Shown here: in pieces, positions 7,410 to 14,005 of the stretch
Numbering within the stretch: position 1 is the stretch's first letter
Layout: the number at the start of each line of letters is the position of its first letter
Source of the DNA: JBGSOV01 sp041738935
GTDB taxonomy: Bacteria > Patescibacteriota > Gracilibacteria > CAIRYL01 > GCA-016699755
Direction of reading: 5' to 3'
Assembly: GCA_041738935.1 (NCBI GenBank)
Contig: JBGSOV010000017.1
Location: forward strand, 1 to 16,883
DNA: 16,883 bases
Program-made: the position numbers and the translations under genes
The notes under the pieces: model-generated
Told to the model about the DNA's origin: nothing
What the model saw: the letters and a program-made list of their open reading frames with translations, nothing else
The model's database searches: none

Positions 7410-7419
7410 TAAAAATATT

Positions 7420-8100
7420 ATGAATTCTGCACTCGTACTATTCTCCGGCGGACAAGACAGCACGACAGCCCTTTGTTGGGCGATGGAACGCTTTGAAAAA
7501 GTCAGTGCCGTCTCATTCGATTTTGGGCAACGCCATATTGTCGAGCTCGACTCTGCAAAAAAAATTGCTGAGCACCTCCAAATTCCACAGCAAGTTGTGG
7601 ATGCCAAGGCGGCTTTTGCCGGTATTACAGATTGCTCATTACTCCTCGGAAAAAGCGAAACCGCTTCTGCACCAAGTCTCCCCGCCACTTTTGTACCTGG
7701 ACGCAATTTGCTCTTTTTGACACTTGCTGCGATTGTAGCGTATCCACTTGGGATTCGGGATTTGATAATCGGAGTTTCGCAAATTGATTATTCTGGATAT
7801 CCCGATTGTCGCGAGCCGTTTTTGCAATCTGCCGAGCAGAGTATTTCGCTTGCTCTGGACGAAAAATTTACGATTCATGCGCCCTTCTTGCACATGACAA
7901 AAGCAGACGAAATTCGCTTGATACAAAAACTTGGAAAACTCGAACTTCTGGCAGATTCACACACTTGTTATCGAGGAGAGAGACCGTCTTGTGGAGAGTG
8001 CGACGCGTGCCTTTTGCGTGCTGCGGCTTTTGCCGAAGTCGGGATTGCGGATCCGCTTATAGAGTCAGACAGCACAGAGCAGATACCAGGTATCAGGTAA
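7420..8100 (+). CDS. queC: 7-cyano-7-deazaguanine (preQ0) synthase
   Basis: QueC converts 7-carboxy-7-deazaguanine to preQ0 using ATP and ammonia, an early step toward queuosine in tRNA and toward deazaguanine DNA modifications. The 226-residue protein has the PP-loop SGGQDS (9-14), FGQRH (35-39), VPGRN (92-96), the signature DYSGYPDCR (123-131) and a C-terminal zinc site with Cys183, Cys191, Cys194 and Cys197 (C-x7-C-x2-C-x2-C). I start it at the ATG with a good ribosome binding site; an ATG 21 bases upstream is also in frame. No queD, queE, queF or tgt is in the window, so the other enzymes must be elsewhere, or preQ0 may serve another use. The last residues (about 217-226) lie outside the family core and are encoded by the start of a low-complexity repeat tract, which also gives the TAA stop. 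Confidence 0.96.
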   Translation: MNSALVLFSGGQDSTTALCWAMERFEKVSAVSFDFGQRHIVELDSAKKIAEHLQIPQQVVDAKAAFAGITDCSLLLGKSETASAPSLPATFVPGRNLLFLTLAAIVAYPLGIRDLIIGVSQIDYSGYPDCREPFLQSAEQSISLALDEKFTIHAPFLHMTKADEIRLIQKLGKLELLADSHTCYRGERPSCGECDACLLRAAAFAEVGIADPLIESDSTEQIPGIR

Positions 8101-8160
8101 CAGATAGCAGTTAGCAAATATCAGACAACAGAAAACAAATATCAAATAACAGACAACATA
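8084..8160 (+). repeat. Purine-rich low-complexity tract 3
   Basis: Runs of CAGGTATCAGGTAACAG, CAGATAGCAG and CAAATATCAG start inside the 3' end of queC and continue about 60 bases past its stop. This is the same type as tract 1 at the end of the DUF3352-like gene, in the sense direction of the gene in both cases. Confidence 0.75.
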
Positions 8161-8308
8161 AAGAATAACTGTCACTCACGAGGAACGACTTGTCCTTCAT
8201 AACTTTAGTGAAGAAGGAAGTAGAATAGGAAGCAATCAATTCGATAAGGGGAATCGAAGAAAAACTCCAAGGAAGAATATCGAGGGTGTTTTCACTTTAA
8301 ATCTTTGG

Positions 8309-8351
8309 ATTGCCACGCGCTCCCGTCATGGCGGGAGCCCTCGCAAAGACG
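8309..8351 (+). repeat. 43-bp hairpin repeat R1
   Basis: ATTGCCACG is followed by a GCTCCCG/CGGGAGC stem with a 6-base loop, then CCTCGCAAAGACG. It matches R1' (8714-8756) at 37 of 43 positions. All differences fall in or next to the loop, while the stem and flanks are kept. Confidence 0.85.
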
Positions 8352-8370
8352 CGGCATTTTTTCATTCCAT

Positions 8371-8408
8371 TCCCGAGCAGTCGGGAGGAGCTCAAAGGGT
8401 GTTGAGAG
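8371..8408 (+). repeat. 38-bp double-hairpin repeat R2
   Basis: TCCCGA-4-TCGGGA followed by CTCAA-6-TTGAG gives two adjacent small stems. It matches R2' (8614-8651) at 33 of 38 positions. The differences are all in the two loops. Confidence 0.8.
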
Positions 8409-8433
8409 GAACGAAATAATCCATGTAGCTGCT

Positions 8434-8511
8434 CTCCCCCTAGGATAGGGGGAGTTGGAGGGGGTTGATAATCTCAACGACCCTCCTCAATCCTCCCTAG
8501 CTTAGGGAGGA
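8434..8511. repeat. Composite palindrome with three stems
   Basis: A 9-bp hairpin CTCCCCCTA/TAGGGGGAG (8434-8454) is followed by an arm at 8455-8468. That arm can pair with 8474-8490 (GGAGGG/CCCTCC core, TTGA/TCAA end). A second 9-bp hairpin TCCTCCCTA/TAGGGAGGA (8491-8511) follows. The whole is roughly self-complementary, so it can form a cruciform or a three-stem RNA on either strand. Confidence 0.8.
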
Positions 8512-8550
8512 AGGAAGAAGCGGAGGAATCTCTGTTTTGTGTTTCTTTGG

Positions 8551-8572
8551 TCATTCCGGCTTGACCGGAATC
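8551..8572. repeat. ATTCCGG dispersed hairpin
   Basis: ATTCCGG-5-CCGGAAT. It is the inverted partner of the element at 3090-3111, with one mismatch in 22 bases, in the loop. Confidence 0.8.
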
Positions 8573-8613
8573 AGCATGGAATGGGAGAACCGATATAGCA
8601 TCGCCAATTTCTC

Positions 8614-8651
8614 TCCCGAAAAGTCGGGAGGAGCTCAAAGGAGATTGAGAG
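8614..8651 (+). repeat. 38-bp double-hairpin repeat R2'
   Basis: Second direct copy of R2 with both stems intact and changed loops (GAAAAG-type first loop, AGGAGA second loop). Confidence 0.8.
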
Positions 8652-8713
8652 CAAGGGTCATAAATCTCTCTCCCGCCACGGCGGGCTCGAGATGATACAG
8701 TTTCATTTTCTGC

Positions 8714-8756
8714 ATTGCCACGGTCTCCCGACTTCTCGGGAGCCCTCGCAAAGACG
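8714..8756 (+). repeat. 43-bp hairpin repeat R1'
   Basis: Second copy of R1. Its stem is CTCCCGA/TCGGGAG with a 4-base loop. Two of the changes from R1 together create the extra A-T pair that closes this loop, as expected if the fold matters. Confidence 0.85.
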
Positions 8757-8765
8757 AAGCCGTTT

Positions 8766-8830
8766 CTGAATTCCTAAATCTTATATCCTGACTCTTGTTC
8801 CCTGCTGTTTGTTAACTGTTATCTGAGTTT
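8766..8830 (-). repeat. Purine-rich low-complexity tract 4
   Basis: On the minus strand it begins shortly after the TAG stop of the penicillin-binding protein gene (CTCAGATAACAGTTAACAAA...). Positions 8784-8820 match 4916-4952 at 33 of 37, differing only by transitions. It faces tract 3 across the repeat island. Confidence 0.75.
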
Positions 8831-8835
8831 TTGTT

Positions 8836-11800
8836 CTACTCAAACGTCACAAATGTCGAAGACGAAATTCGCGGCGCGTTATTTTTCAAAAAGACTTTCG
8901 TAAAGAGGCGCCATTCTCCGCAGGTATCGGGTTTAAAATTTGTCTCAAAAAACCCAGTGCTGCTCATATCACGAAATTCTGCGACGCGAACTTTATTCTT
9001 CACTCCAAGGTTTGCCCAAATCTCGAGCCGTTCGAAGTCGGATTTGGTCACACCAGTTACGCCCGCCGTAATTTTGTTCGATTTGTCACAGGATAATGAC
9101 GCGCCATTTTGTGGCGAACTGATGCCAAAATCTGTTGATTCTTCGCGTTCTTCTACGTCGACAGACACTGTGGCTTCGCCGGTATTGCCAGCGTAATCTG
9201 TAGCAACAGCACGAATCTGATATTCGCCACTTTGATTTGGCACAGACCAGGATTTTTCAAAAGCTCCCAGTTCGACCGGCACGCCGCCCAAATGTTCGTT
9301 ATTGGCATAAAAATCTACCTTGCGAATCGCGCCAGAGCGATCGTTTGCTTCGACTTCGATAGTAAGATCGGCGCCACCAGAAACTTTTTGCCCACTGCGC
9401 GGAGTAACAATCTTAACTTCTGGATCGTCGCGATCGCGAGAGATTTCGACAGTAATACTTTCTTCCACCGAATACTGCAGCTTGTCTGTCATTTTGGCGG
9501 TCAACTTGTGCTTGCCGGTGTCATTGGGCGAAACAGGAATAACATATGCCGACTCCTCCTTCTCAAACGATTTAATCAAGCGGTCATCCCAATAAAAAAT
9601 CACTTTGCCAAAGCCGTTTTTTGCCGATACTTCAAGTTCAATCGAAGTGCGTGGCGAGGAGACTTGGGCGCCATCAGTCGGTGACACAAATCGAATCTCT
9701 GGCTTATTGGCATTGCTTTGCTTGGTGTGGACATCATCGTATTCGGTTGGTGCTTCGCTCAAAATATCGTCCGCCTTGATGCCATATTTTTCTAACATTC
9801 CTGCCTTATTTTCGGTGAGCCACTTTTGTACTGGTGTTTCCCAGCTTTCCCAATCTGGATAATACGAATGCATCGCAAGAACGGCGACTTGTTTTTTGGC
9901 ATTTTGCGGTGTGGCCTCTGTGGGGAGTTTGCCCGAAACACTATCAATCTCAATCATTTGCAGCGAATTATCGGTTTCGCGGGGAGCATTAATGGCAGAA
10001 AAGATATCCTCGGTGATAAGATTGGCGTTTGTGTGATCGGCAGGGAGAAGCCCCGACAGCCGCGAAACTTGGATTTTGCTAATACCGCGCGGAACTTCAA
10101 ACGCTTCCGCAGCGAGATCCGCATGTGCCGCATTCATAAAGTCTTGCCAAATCGGCGCGGCCACATCAAATCCGCTGGCGCGGCGCGCTAATACAGTTCC
10201 ATCACTGTTCCCCGCCCAAACGGCTGTTGTCAGTTGGGGCGTGGCGCCTACTGTCCAGGCATCTGCCGGCCAAGCCTCATCATTGACTTTTTTGTCCGCG
10301 GTACCGGTTTTGACCAAATTCTGCCGTCCGCTCAGTTGCAGGCGGCTATTCCAGCCGGGACCACGCGCACTCTGGTCGCTTAGAATATTGGTAATCTGAT
10401 AGGCGATTCCTGCGTCGAGCACTTGCACTTCTTCTTGATTGAGATCGGCAGCAGCAGGTGCTTCATACAGAAGGTTTCCAAATCGATCTTCCACTCGCAA
10501 AATCGCGACGGGTTCAAGTTTTTTCCCGTTATTCGCAAAGACCGAAAAGGCTTGCGCCATATCGAGTGGCCGCGCTTCGGCACCACCAAGAGCAATGGCG
10601 GCACCATAAAAATCTGCATCAAAGTCAAAAGAGATTCCCATTTTTGTCGCGAGATCGTACACCGCATTTGGGCCTGCAATTATTGTTGCCTTGATGACCG
10701 GAATATTTAGTGAATTGCCGAGCGCATAACGCACTGATACCGGACCGCGAAACTGTCCATCAAAATTCTTTGGCGTCCAGCCATTGCCAAAATTCGTCTG
10801 CACGTCAAACAGTACTCGGCCGGGAGACAGCTTGCCGGTCAAAAATGCGGCAGCATAGGCAATCGGCTTAAAACTACTCCCCGGTAACCGTTTTTTCAGA
10901 ATAATATTCACGTTGCCATCAATGTCTTCATTCCAATAATCTGCTGATCCAACAAGCGCTTTGATATGCCCAGTTTTGGTTTCAATCGTTACCAATGCGG
11001 CATTGCTTGCCTGATATTGTTCGGTATTTTTTTGAATATGGTCGGCAATGGCTTTTTCAGCTTTTGTTTGAAGATCCATATCTAAACTCGTTGTCACACG
11101 CAAACCGCCATGTTCCATCAGATCAGCGCCAAAGCGTTCTTCTAATTGTTCGCGTACCCAGATCACAAAATGTGGCGCTGTCAGTTGAATACGAAACTCT
11201 GGAAACTGTATTGCGAGTAAATCATTACGTGCTTGTTGATATTCTTCTTCCGTAATAAATTGTAGATCGCGCATGCGTCCTAACACATACCCATCGGCGC
11301 GTCCTGGAAAATATGCTTTTTTGCCATTTGCCAGTTCGATTTCTCTTCCTACGAGTCCTGGTACCCATGTCATGCCAGGCAAGTTGTTGATATCGTCAAA
11401 GGTTTCAAATTTCTCTTCTGCAATACGCTCTTCCGAAATAAGGACATGTGAAAAGGCTTGTTCACCATGTGGCGAATAATATGTCGGACGTTGTACAAGC
11501 GAAGCCAAAACCGCTGCTTCTGCTACTGTCAAATCAATGGCAGATTTGCGGAAAAATGCCTGACTGGCGGTTTCGACACCATAAAGATTAGAACCAAACG
11601 AGACGCCGTTGAGATATATTCCCAAAATCTCATCCTTGCTGTAGCGCTTTTCCATGCGATACGACAGAATGATTTCGCGCAGTTTGCGGCTGATTGTTCG
11701 TTCGTTTGTCAAGAAAAAGTTTTTGACTAATTGTTGTGTAATTGTGCTCCCTCCGCGAGGCGGGCACAAACCGCCAACCGAGCCGACAAATTCGTGACAG

Positions 11801-12219
11801 AACGCCATGGCGATTCCACCAACATCAAAACCGGGGTGCGAATAAAACCCGTCATCTTCCGCTGCCAAAATCGCGCGAATGACATGAGTGCTGATCTGAT
11901 CAATTGGTACAATTTTACGATTCTCGTCACCATGTACCGAATACAATTCTACCGTACCAGTACTATCGAGAAGCACAGTCGATTCTGGAAAAATCAGCGA
12001 ATGTGTATCTTCGATATCAGGGAGATTACGCAAAACCTGAACCAAAAAAATTGAAAAAATAAAAATTCCTATCGTCCCAATAAGCAGCACAGCAAGGAAT
12101 ATTTTTTTGAGTAATTTATGCTGCGGTTGCATTTTTCTTTTGAGGCGAGCAAAAGAATATTTGTGGAGATCAGCTTCATCAATTTGGTGCCTGATCGGTT
12201 TTTTTTGAAATGAATTCAT
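8836..12219 (-). CDS. Class A penicillin-binding protein (PBP1A type) with C-terminal Ig-like domains
   Basis: This bifunctional enzyme polymerises and cross-links peptidoglycan. It has 1127 residues, against about 850 in E. coli PBP1A. A cytoplasmic basic N-terminus is followed by one membrane helix (about 38-62). The GT51 transglycosylase domain shows EDDGFYSHPGFD (121-132, catalytic Glu121), GGSTITQQLVKN (156-167), RKLREI...EKRYSKDEILGIYLN (178-204) and GVETASQAFF (214-223). The transpeptidase shows S448-x-x-K451 (PGSSFKP), S503-L-N505 and K637-T-G-T640; all catalytic residues are present. After about 835 come three Ig-like domains (about 838-927, 930-1023 and 1026-1127). The first two have SPTDGAQV and TPRSGQKV starts, and the last may hold a disulfide (Cys1044, Cys1100). 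No Shine-Dalgarno sequence is visible. It lies 124 bases behind the lipoprotein gene and may be co-transcribed. Confidence 0.96.
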   Translation of the reverse strand: MNSFQKKPIRHQIDEADLHKYSFARLKRKMQPQHKLLKKIFLAVLLIGTIGIFIFSIFLVQVLRNLPDIEDTHSLIFPESTVLLDSTGTVELYSVHGDENRKIVPIDQISTHVIRAILAAEDDGFYSHPGFDVGGIAMAFCHEFVGSVGGLCPPRGGSTITQQLVKNFFLTNERTISRKLREIILSYRMEKRYSKDEILGIYLNGVSFGSNLYGVETASQAFFRKSAIDLTVAEAAVLASLVQRPTYYSPHGEQAFSHVLISEERIAEEKFETFDDINNLPGMTWVPGLVGREIELANGKKAYFPGRADGYVLGRMRDLQFITEEEYQQARNDLLAIQFPEFRIQLTAPHFVIWVREQLEERFGADLMEHGGLRVTTSLDMDLQTKAEKAIADHIQKNTEQYQASNAALVTIETKTGHIKALVGSADYWNEDIDGNVNIILKKRLPGSSFKPIAYAAAFLTGKLSPGRVLFDVQTNFGNGWTPKNFDGQFRGPVSVRYALGNSLNIPVIKATIIAGPNAVYDLATKMGISFDFDADFYGAAIALGGAEARPLDMAQAFSVFANNGKKLEPVAILRVEDRFGNLLYEAPAAADLNQEEVQVLDAGIAYQITNILSDQSARGPGWNSRLQLSGRQNLVKTGTADKKVNDEAWPADAWTVGATPQLTTAVWAGNSDGTVLARRASGFDVAAPIWQDFMNAAHADLAAEAFEVPRGISKIQVSRLSGLLPADHTNANLITEDIFSAINAPRETDNSLQMIEIDSVSGKLPTEATPQNAKKQVAVLAMHSYYPDWESWETPVQKWLTENKAGMLEKYGIKADDILSEAPTEYDDVHTKQSNANKPEIRFVSPTDGAQVSSPRTSIELEVSAKNGFGKVIFYWDDRLIKSFEKEESAYVIPVSPNDTGKHKLTAKMTDKLQYSVEESITVEISRDRDDPEVKIVTPRSGQKVSGGADLTIEVEANDRSGAIRKVDFYANNEHLGGVPVELGAFEKSWSVPNQSGEYQIRAVATDYAGNTGEATVSVDVEEREESTDFGISSPQNGASLSCDKSNKITAGVTGVTKSDFERLEIWANLGVKNKVRVAEFRDMSSTGFFETNFKPDTCGEWRLFTKVFLKNNAPRISSSTFVTFE

Positions 12220-12343
12220 TTGTTGTTAAGTACATAAAAAACACACTTTCTGATGAAAAAAGTCTCAGAAGGCGGTGAGCAAAAGCTGATAAAATTTACT
12301 ACGGGTCATAACAACCGCGAAAGGCATGATGCTACGAGTGGCA

Positions 12344-12985
12344 TCAATTGGTGGGCGATGGAGAAGCGGTTTGCTTTTGCAGTGCTTTTTGAATCGATTC
12401 TTCTGGACGAGCAGCAATGACAGCAAGGACATCATCCGTGAGGTTATCGCGTTCGAGCAAAGCAATAACAGCCGCAGGCGAGCTTTTTTCGGCAATCTTC
12501 AGCATCATTTCGCGAGAAATACTGACATTCTCTGCGAGCTTTGTTTGGACTTCGTTGCTCTCATCTTCTACAAAAGTCGTCAGAATTGTTTCGGGGACAG
12601 TTGGATTTTTGGCGACTGTCCAGCGAACACGGTGATCTTCGTCTTTGGCAAGTGTCTCGGCGACGGTCGTATCAATCCGTTTGTTGGCGCCCAAATAGTT
12701 GCGCACAATCCAATCCGGATCATTCGTAAGTTCGGTTTGTAATTCGACCGAGAGATTGGGGTTTTTGGCAGCTTCACTGCGGACACCTTCATTTTCGCTT
12801 TTGGCATATTTTGCTAATTCATCCGCGTCCTCGGTATTTTTTGCGAGTGTACTGAGTCGCTCAACTTCGGCGTCGCTCATCGCATTGGTATTTTGAGGTG
12901 CTTTGTCGATATTTGATTCTGGTGTGCAAGCAGACATGACCAGTACAAGAGTGATGGCGAGCATGATGATATACGTGCGTTTCAT
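12344..12985 (-). CDS. Lipoprotein with LRV/HEAT-like helical repeats
   Basis: This 213-residue protein starts with a lipoprotein signal (MKR, hydrophobic 5-17, MSAC ending at Cys20), so it should be lipid-anchored outside the membrane. After a short Asn/Thr linker, residues about 45-200 consist of roughly 24-residue helical repeats. These carry VR..AAKNPNLS, IVRNYLGANKRI, VRWTVAKNPTVP and VQTKLAENVSIS, the pattern of the leucine-rich repeat variant (LRV) family, which is related to HEAT repeats. Such folds bind proteins; no enzyme motif is seen. GAGGA lies about four bases before the ATG, a good ribosome binding site that supports this start. The gene sits between rluB (74 bases upstream) and the penicillin-binding protein gene, so a role in the cell envelope is plausible but unproven. 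A weak hairpin, TGATGC-8-GCATCA (12327-12346), overlaps the stop codon. Confidence 0.85.
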   Translation of the reverse strand: MKRTYIIMLAITLVLVMSACTPESNIDKAPQNTNAMSDAEVERLSTLAKNTEDADELAKYAKSENEGVRSEAAKNPNLSVELQTELTNDPDWIVRNYLGANKRIDTTVAETLAKDEDHRVRWTVAKNPTVPETILTTFVEDESNEVQTKLAENVSISREMMLKIAEKSSPAAVIALLERDNLTDDVLAVIAARPEESIQKALQKQTASPSPTN

Positions 12986-12990
12986 AATTC

Positions 12991-12995
12991 CTCAA
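12991..12995 (-). promoter_or_regulatory. Ribosome binding site of the LRV lipoprotein gene
   Basis: GAGGA on the minus strand, about five bases before the ATG at 12985. It stands out because most genes here lack a visible site. Confidence 0.55.
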
Positions 12996-13059
12996 AAAAA
13001 GTTCGCCTGCAGTCTGCAATTTTTTTGACGAGAAAGCAAGTCGCCGCGGAGCGCGATTT

Positions 13060-13785
13060 TTATTCGCTAAGAAGCCGGATTTGCTGAGGAGAAAGCATTT
13101 TCCATTCCCCTTCATTAATATGGAGTGATTCGAGTTCGAGGTTGCCAATAGAAACGCGTCGCAGCTTTTTGACGCCATTGCCAAGTGCCCGAAAAATTCG
13201 TCGGATTTGGCGATTTTTGCCTTCATGCAAAATGATTTCGAGGCGCGCGCCGCCCAATTTTTTTACCCGTGCTGGCTGCAAGCGTTGTCCGAGAATTTTG
13301 ACATCACCTTTGCGTACTTGCTCCAAATCGTCGTCATTAATGGGATGCTGCAAAAGGACATGATACGTTTTGCTGTGACCAAAGCTGGGGTGCGCCAAAC
13401 GGTAGGTCAAATCACCGTCGTTGGTAAGAATCAAAAGCCCCGAACTATCTTTATCAAGTCTTCCAACTGGGTAAAGATGCTGAAATTTTTTCGGCAGCAA
13501 ATCTAAAATAATATCGGGATCGGCGACAGTTTTTTTGGTGCTGGCGACAAAACCGATTGGCTTCCACATCGCGATGACAACTTTTTCTTGTTCGCGTTGT
13601 TCGAGCACTTTGCCATCGACTTCGATTTTTTGGGTAAGCGGATTGATTTTGGTTCCCAACTCGGTCACAACTTTGCCATCAACTTTGACGGCACCCGCAG
13701 CGATAAGTTTTTCCGCTTCGCGGCGTGAGGCGATTCCCTGATCAGCAATGGCTTTGTGCAGACGGACGAGTTTTTCTTCACTCAT
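13060..13785 (-). CDS. rluB: Pseudouridine synthase, RsuA/RluB family
   Basis: The enzyme isomerises a specific uridine in ribosomal RNA; RluB acts on 23S rRNA near position 2605 in E. coli. In 241 residues there is an N-terminal S4 RNA-binding domain (about 5-50, with GIASRREAEKLI and GAVKVDGK) and then the catalytic domain. Key motifs are KPIGFV (75-80), VGRLDKDSSGLLILTNDG (107-124) with catalytic Asp111, THRLAHPS-like TYRLAHPS, SKTYHV, and the terminal EGKNRQIRRIFRALG. Length and order fit RluB, but RsuA, RluE and RluF share these motifs, so the exact target base is not certain. It is the first of three minus-strand genes and lies opposite the DUF4012 gene across a 220-base divergent region. 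No strong Shine-Dalgarno sequence was found before the ATG. Confidence 0.93.
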   Translation of the reverse strand: MSEEKLVRLHKAIADQGIASRREAEKLIAAGAVKVDGKVVTELGTKINPLTQKIEVDGKVLEQREQEKVVIAMWKPIGFVASTKKTVADPDIILDLLPKKFQHLYPVGRLDKDSSGLLILTNDGDLTYRLAHPSFGHSKTYHVLLQHPINDDDLEQVRKGDVKILGQRLQPARVKKLGGARLEIILHEGKNRQIRRIFRALGNGVKKLRRVSIGNLELESLHINEGEWKMLSPQQIRLLSE

Positions 13786-13851
13786 ATATATAAGAAGTGA
13801 AAAGATAATACAGGGGCTTTGATGAAATACCTAGCACTATTGCCGCGGAAT

Positions 13852-13922
13852 TTCCTTTCTGAAGAAGACTTTTACTTTCTTAACTTCTTAATACAGTCTC
13901 TTCCTTGCGCGAAAGAAAGGAA
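13852..13922. other. Large inverted repeat / possible structured RNA in divergent region
   Basis: TTCCTTTCT (13852-13860) pairs perfectly with AGAAAGGAA (13914-13922). Just inside, GAAGAAGACT (13861-13870) pairs with AGTCTCTTC (13895-13903) with one bulged base. This leaves a 24-base apical loop and a 10-base internal loop containing TTGCGCGAA. It lies about 84 bases before the DUF4012 start and about 67 bases before the rluB start. It could be a leader structure or a remnant of a repeat. No strong T-run follows. Confidence 0.55.
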
Positions 13923-14005
13923 TGTTAATTTTAGACAAAGTGTGATTCTCGCCGCTGCTCCCAATCACATATGTAATTTTTCAGAATTATTGTAGTATCC
14001 AAAGC

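Larger units (their letters stand above)
8101..8835. other. Gene-free repeat island between convergent genes
   Basis: About 735 bases separate the stop codons of queC and the penicillin-binding protein gene. No credible reading frame is present. Contents in order: tract 3, hairpin repeat R1 (8309-8351), double-hairpin repeat R2 (8371-8408), a composite palindrome (8434-8511), an ATTCCGG hairpin (8551-8572), R2' (8614-8651), a CCCGCC hairpin (8671-8685), R1' (8714-8756) and tract 4. The R elements lie in nested order but are direct, not inverted, copies. No hairpin is followed by a good T-run, so standard terminators are not evident, though the structures could stop transcription from both sides. 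Confidence 0.85.

Noticed and set aside
7339..7419. preQ1 riboswitch before queC
   Set aside because: No compact H-type pseudoknot with the usual A-rich tail or type II layout could be found in the 81-base spacer.
4916..8820. Diversity-generating retroelement template/variable pair
   Set aside because: Differences between the 37-base copies are transitions of both kinds, not adenine-specific, and no reverse transcriptase is present. The copies are intergenic.
8084..8830. CRISPR array
   Set aside because: Repeats occur only in pairs, at uneven spacing, with variable loops; there is no series of identical repeats with unique spacers and no cas gene.
12986..13059. Intrinsic terminator between rluB and the lipoprotein gene
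   Set aside because: A T-run is present on the minus strand, but the stem before it pairs poorly; the GC-rich hairpin lies too far upstream of the T-run.
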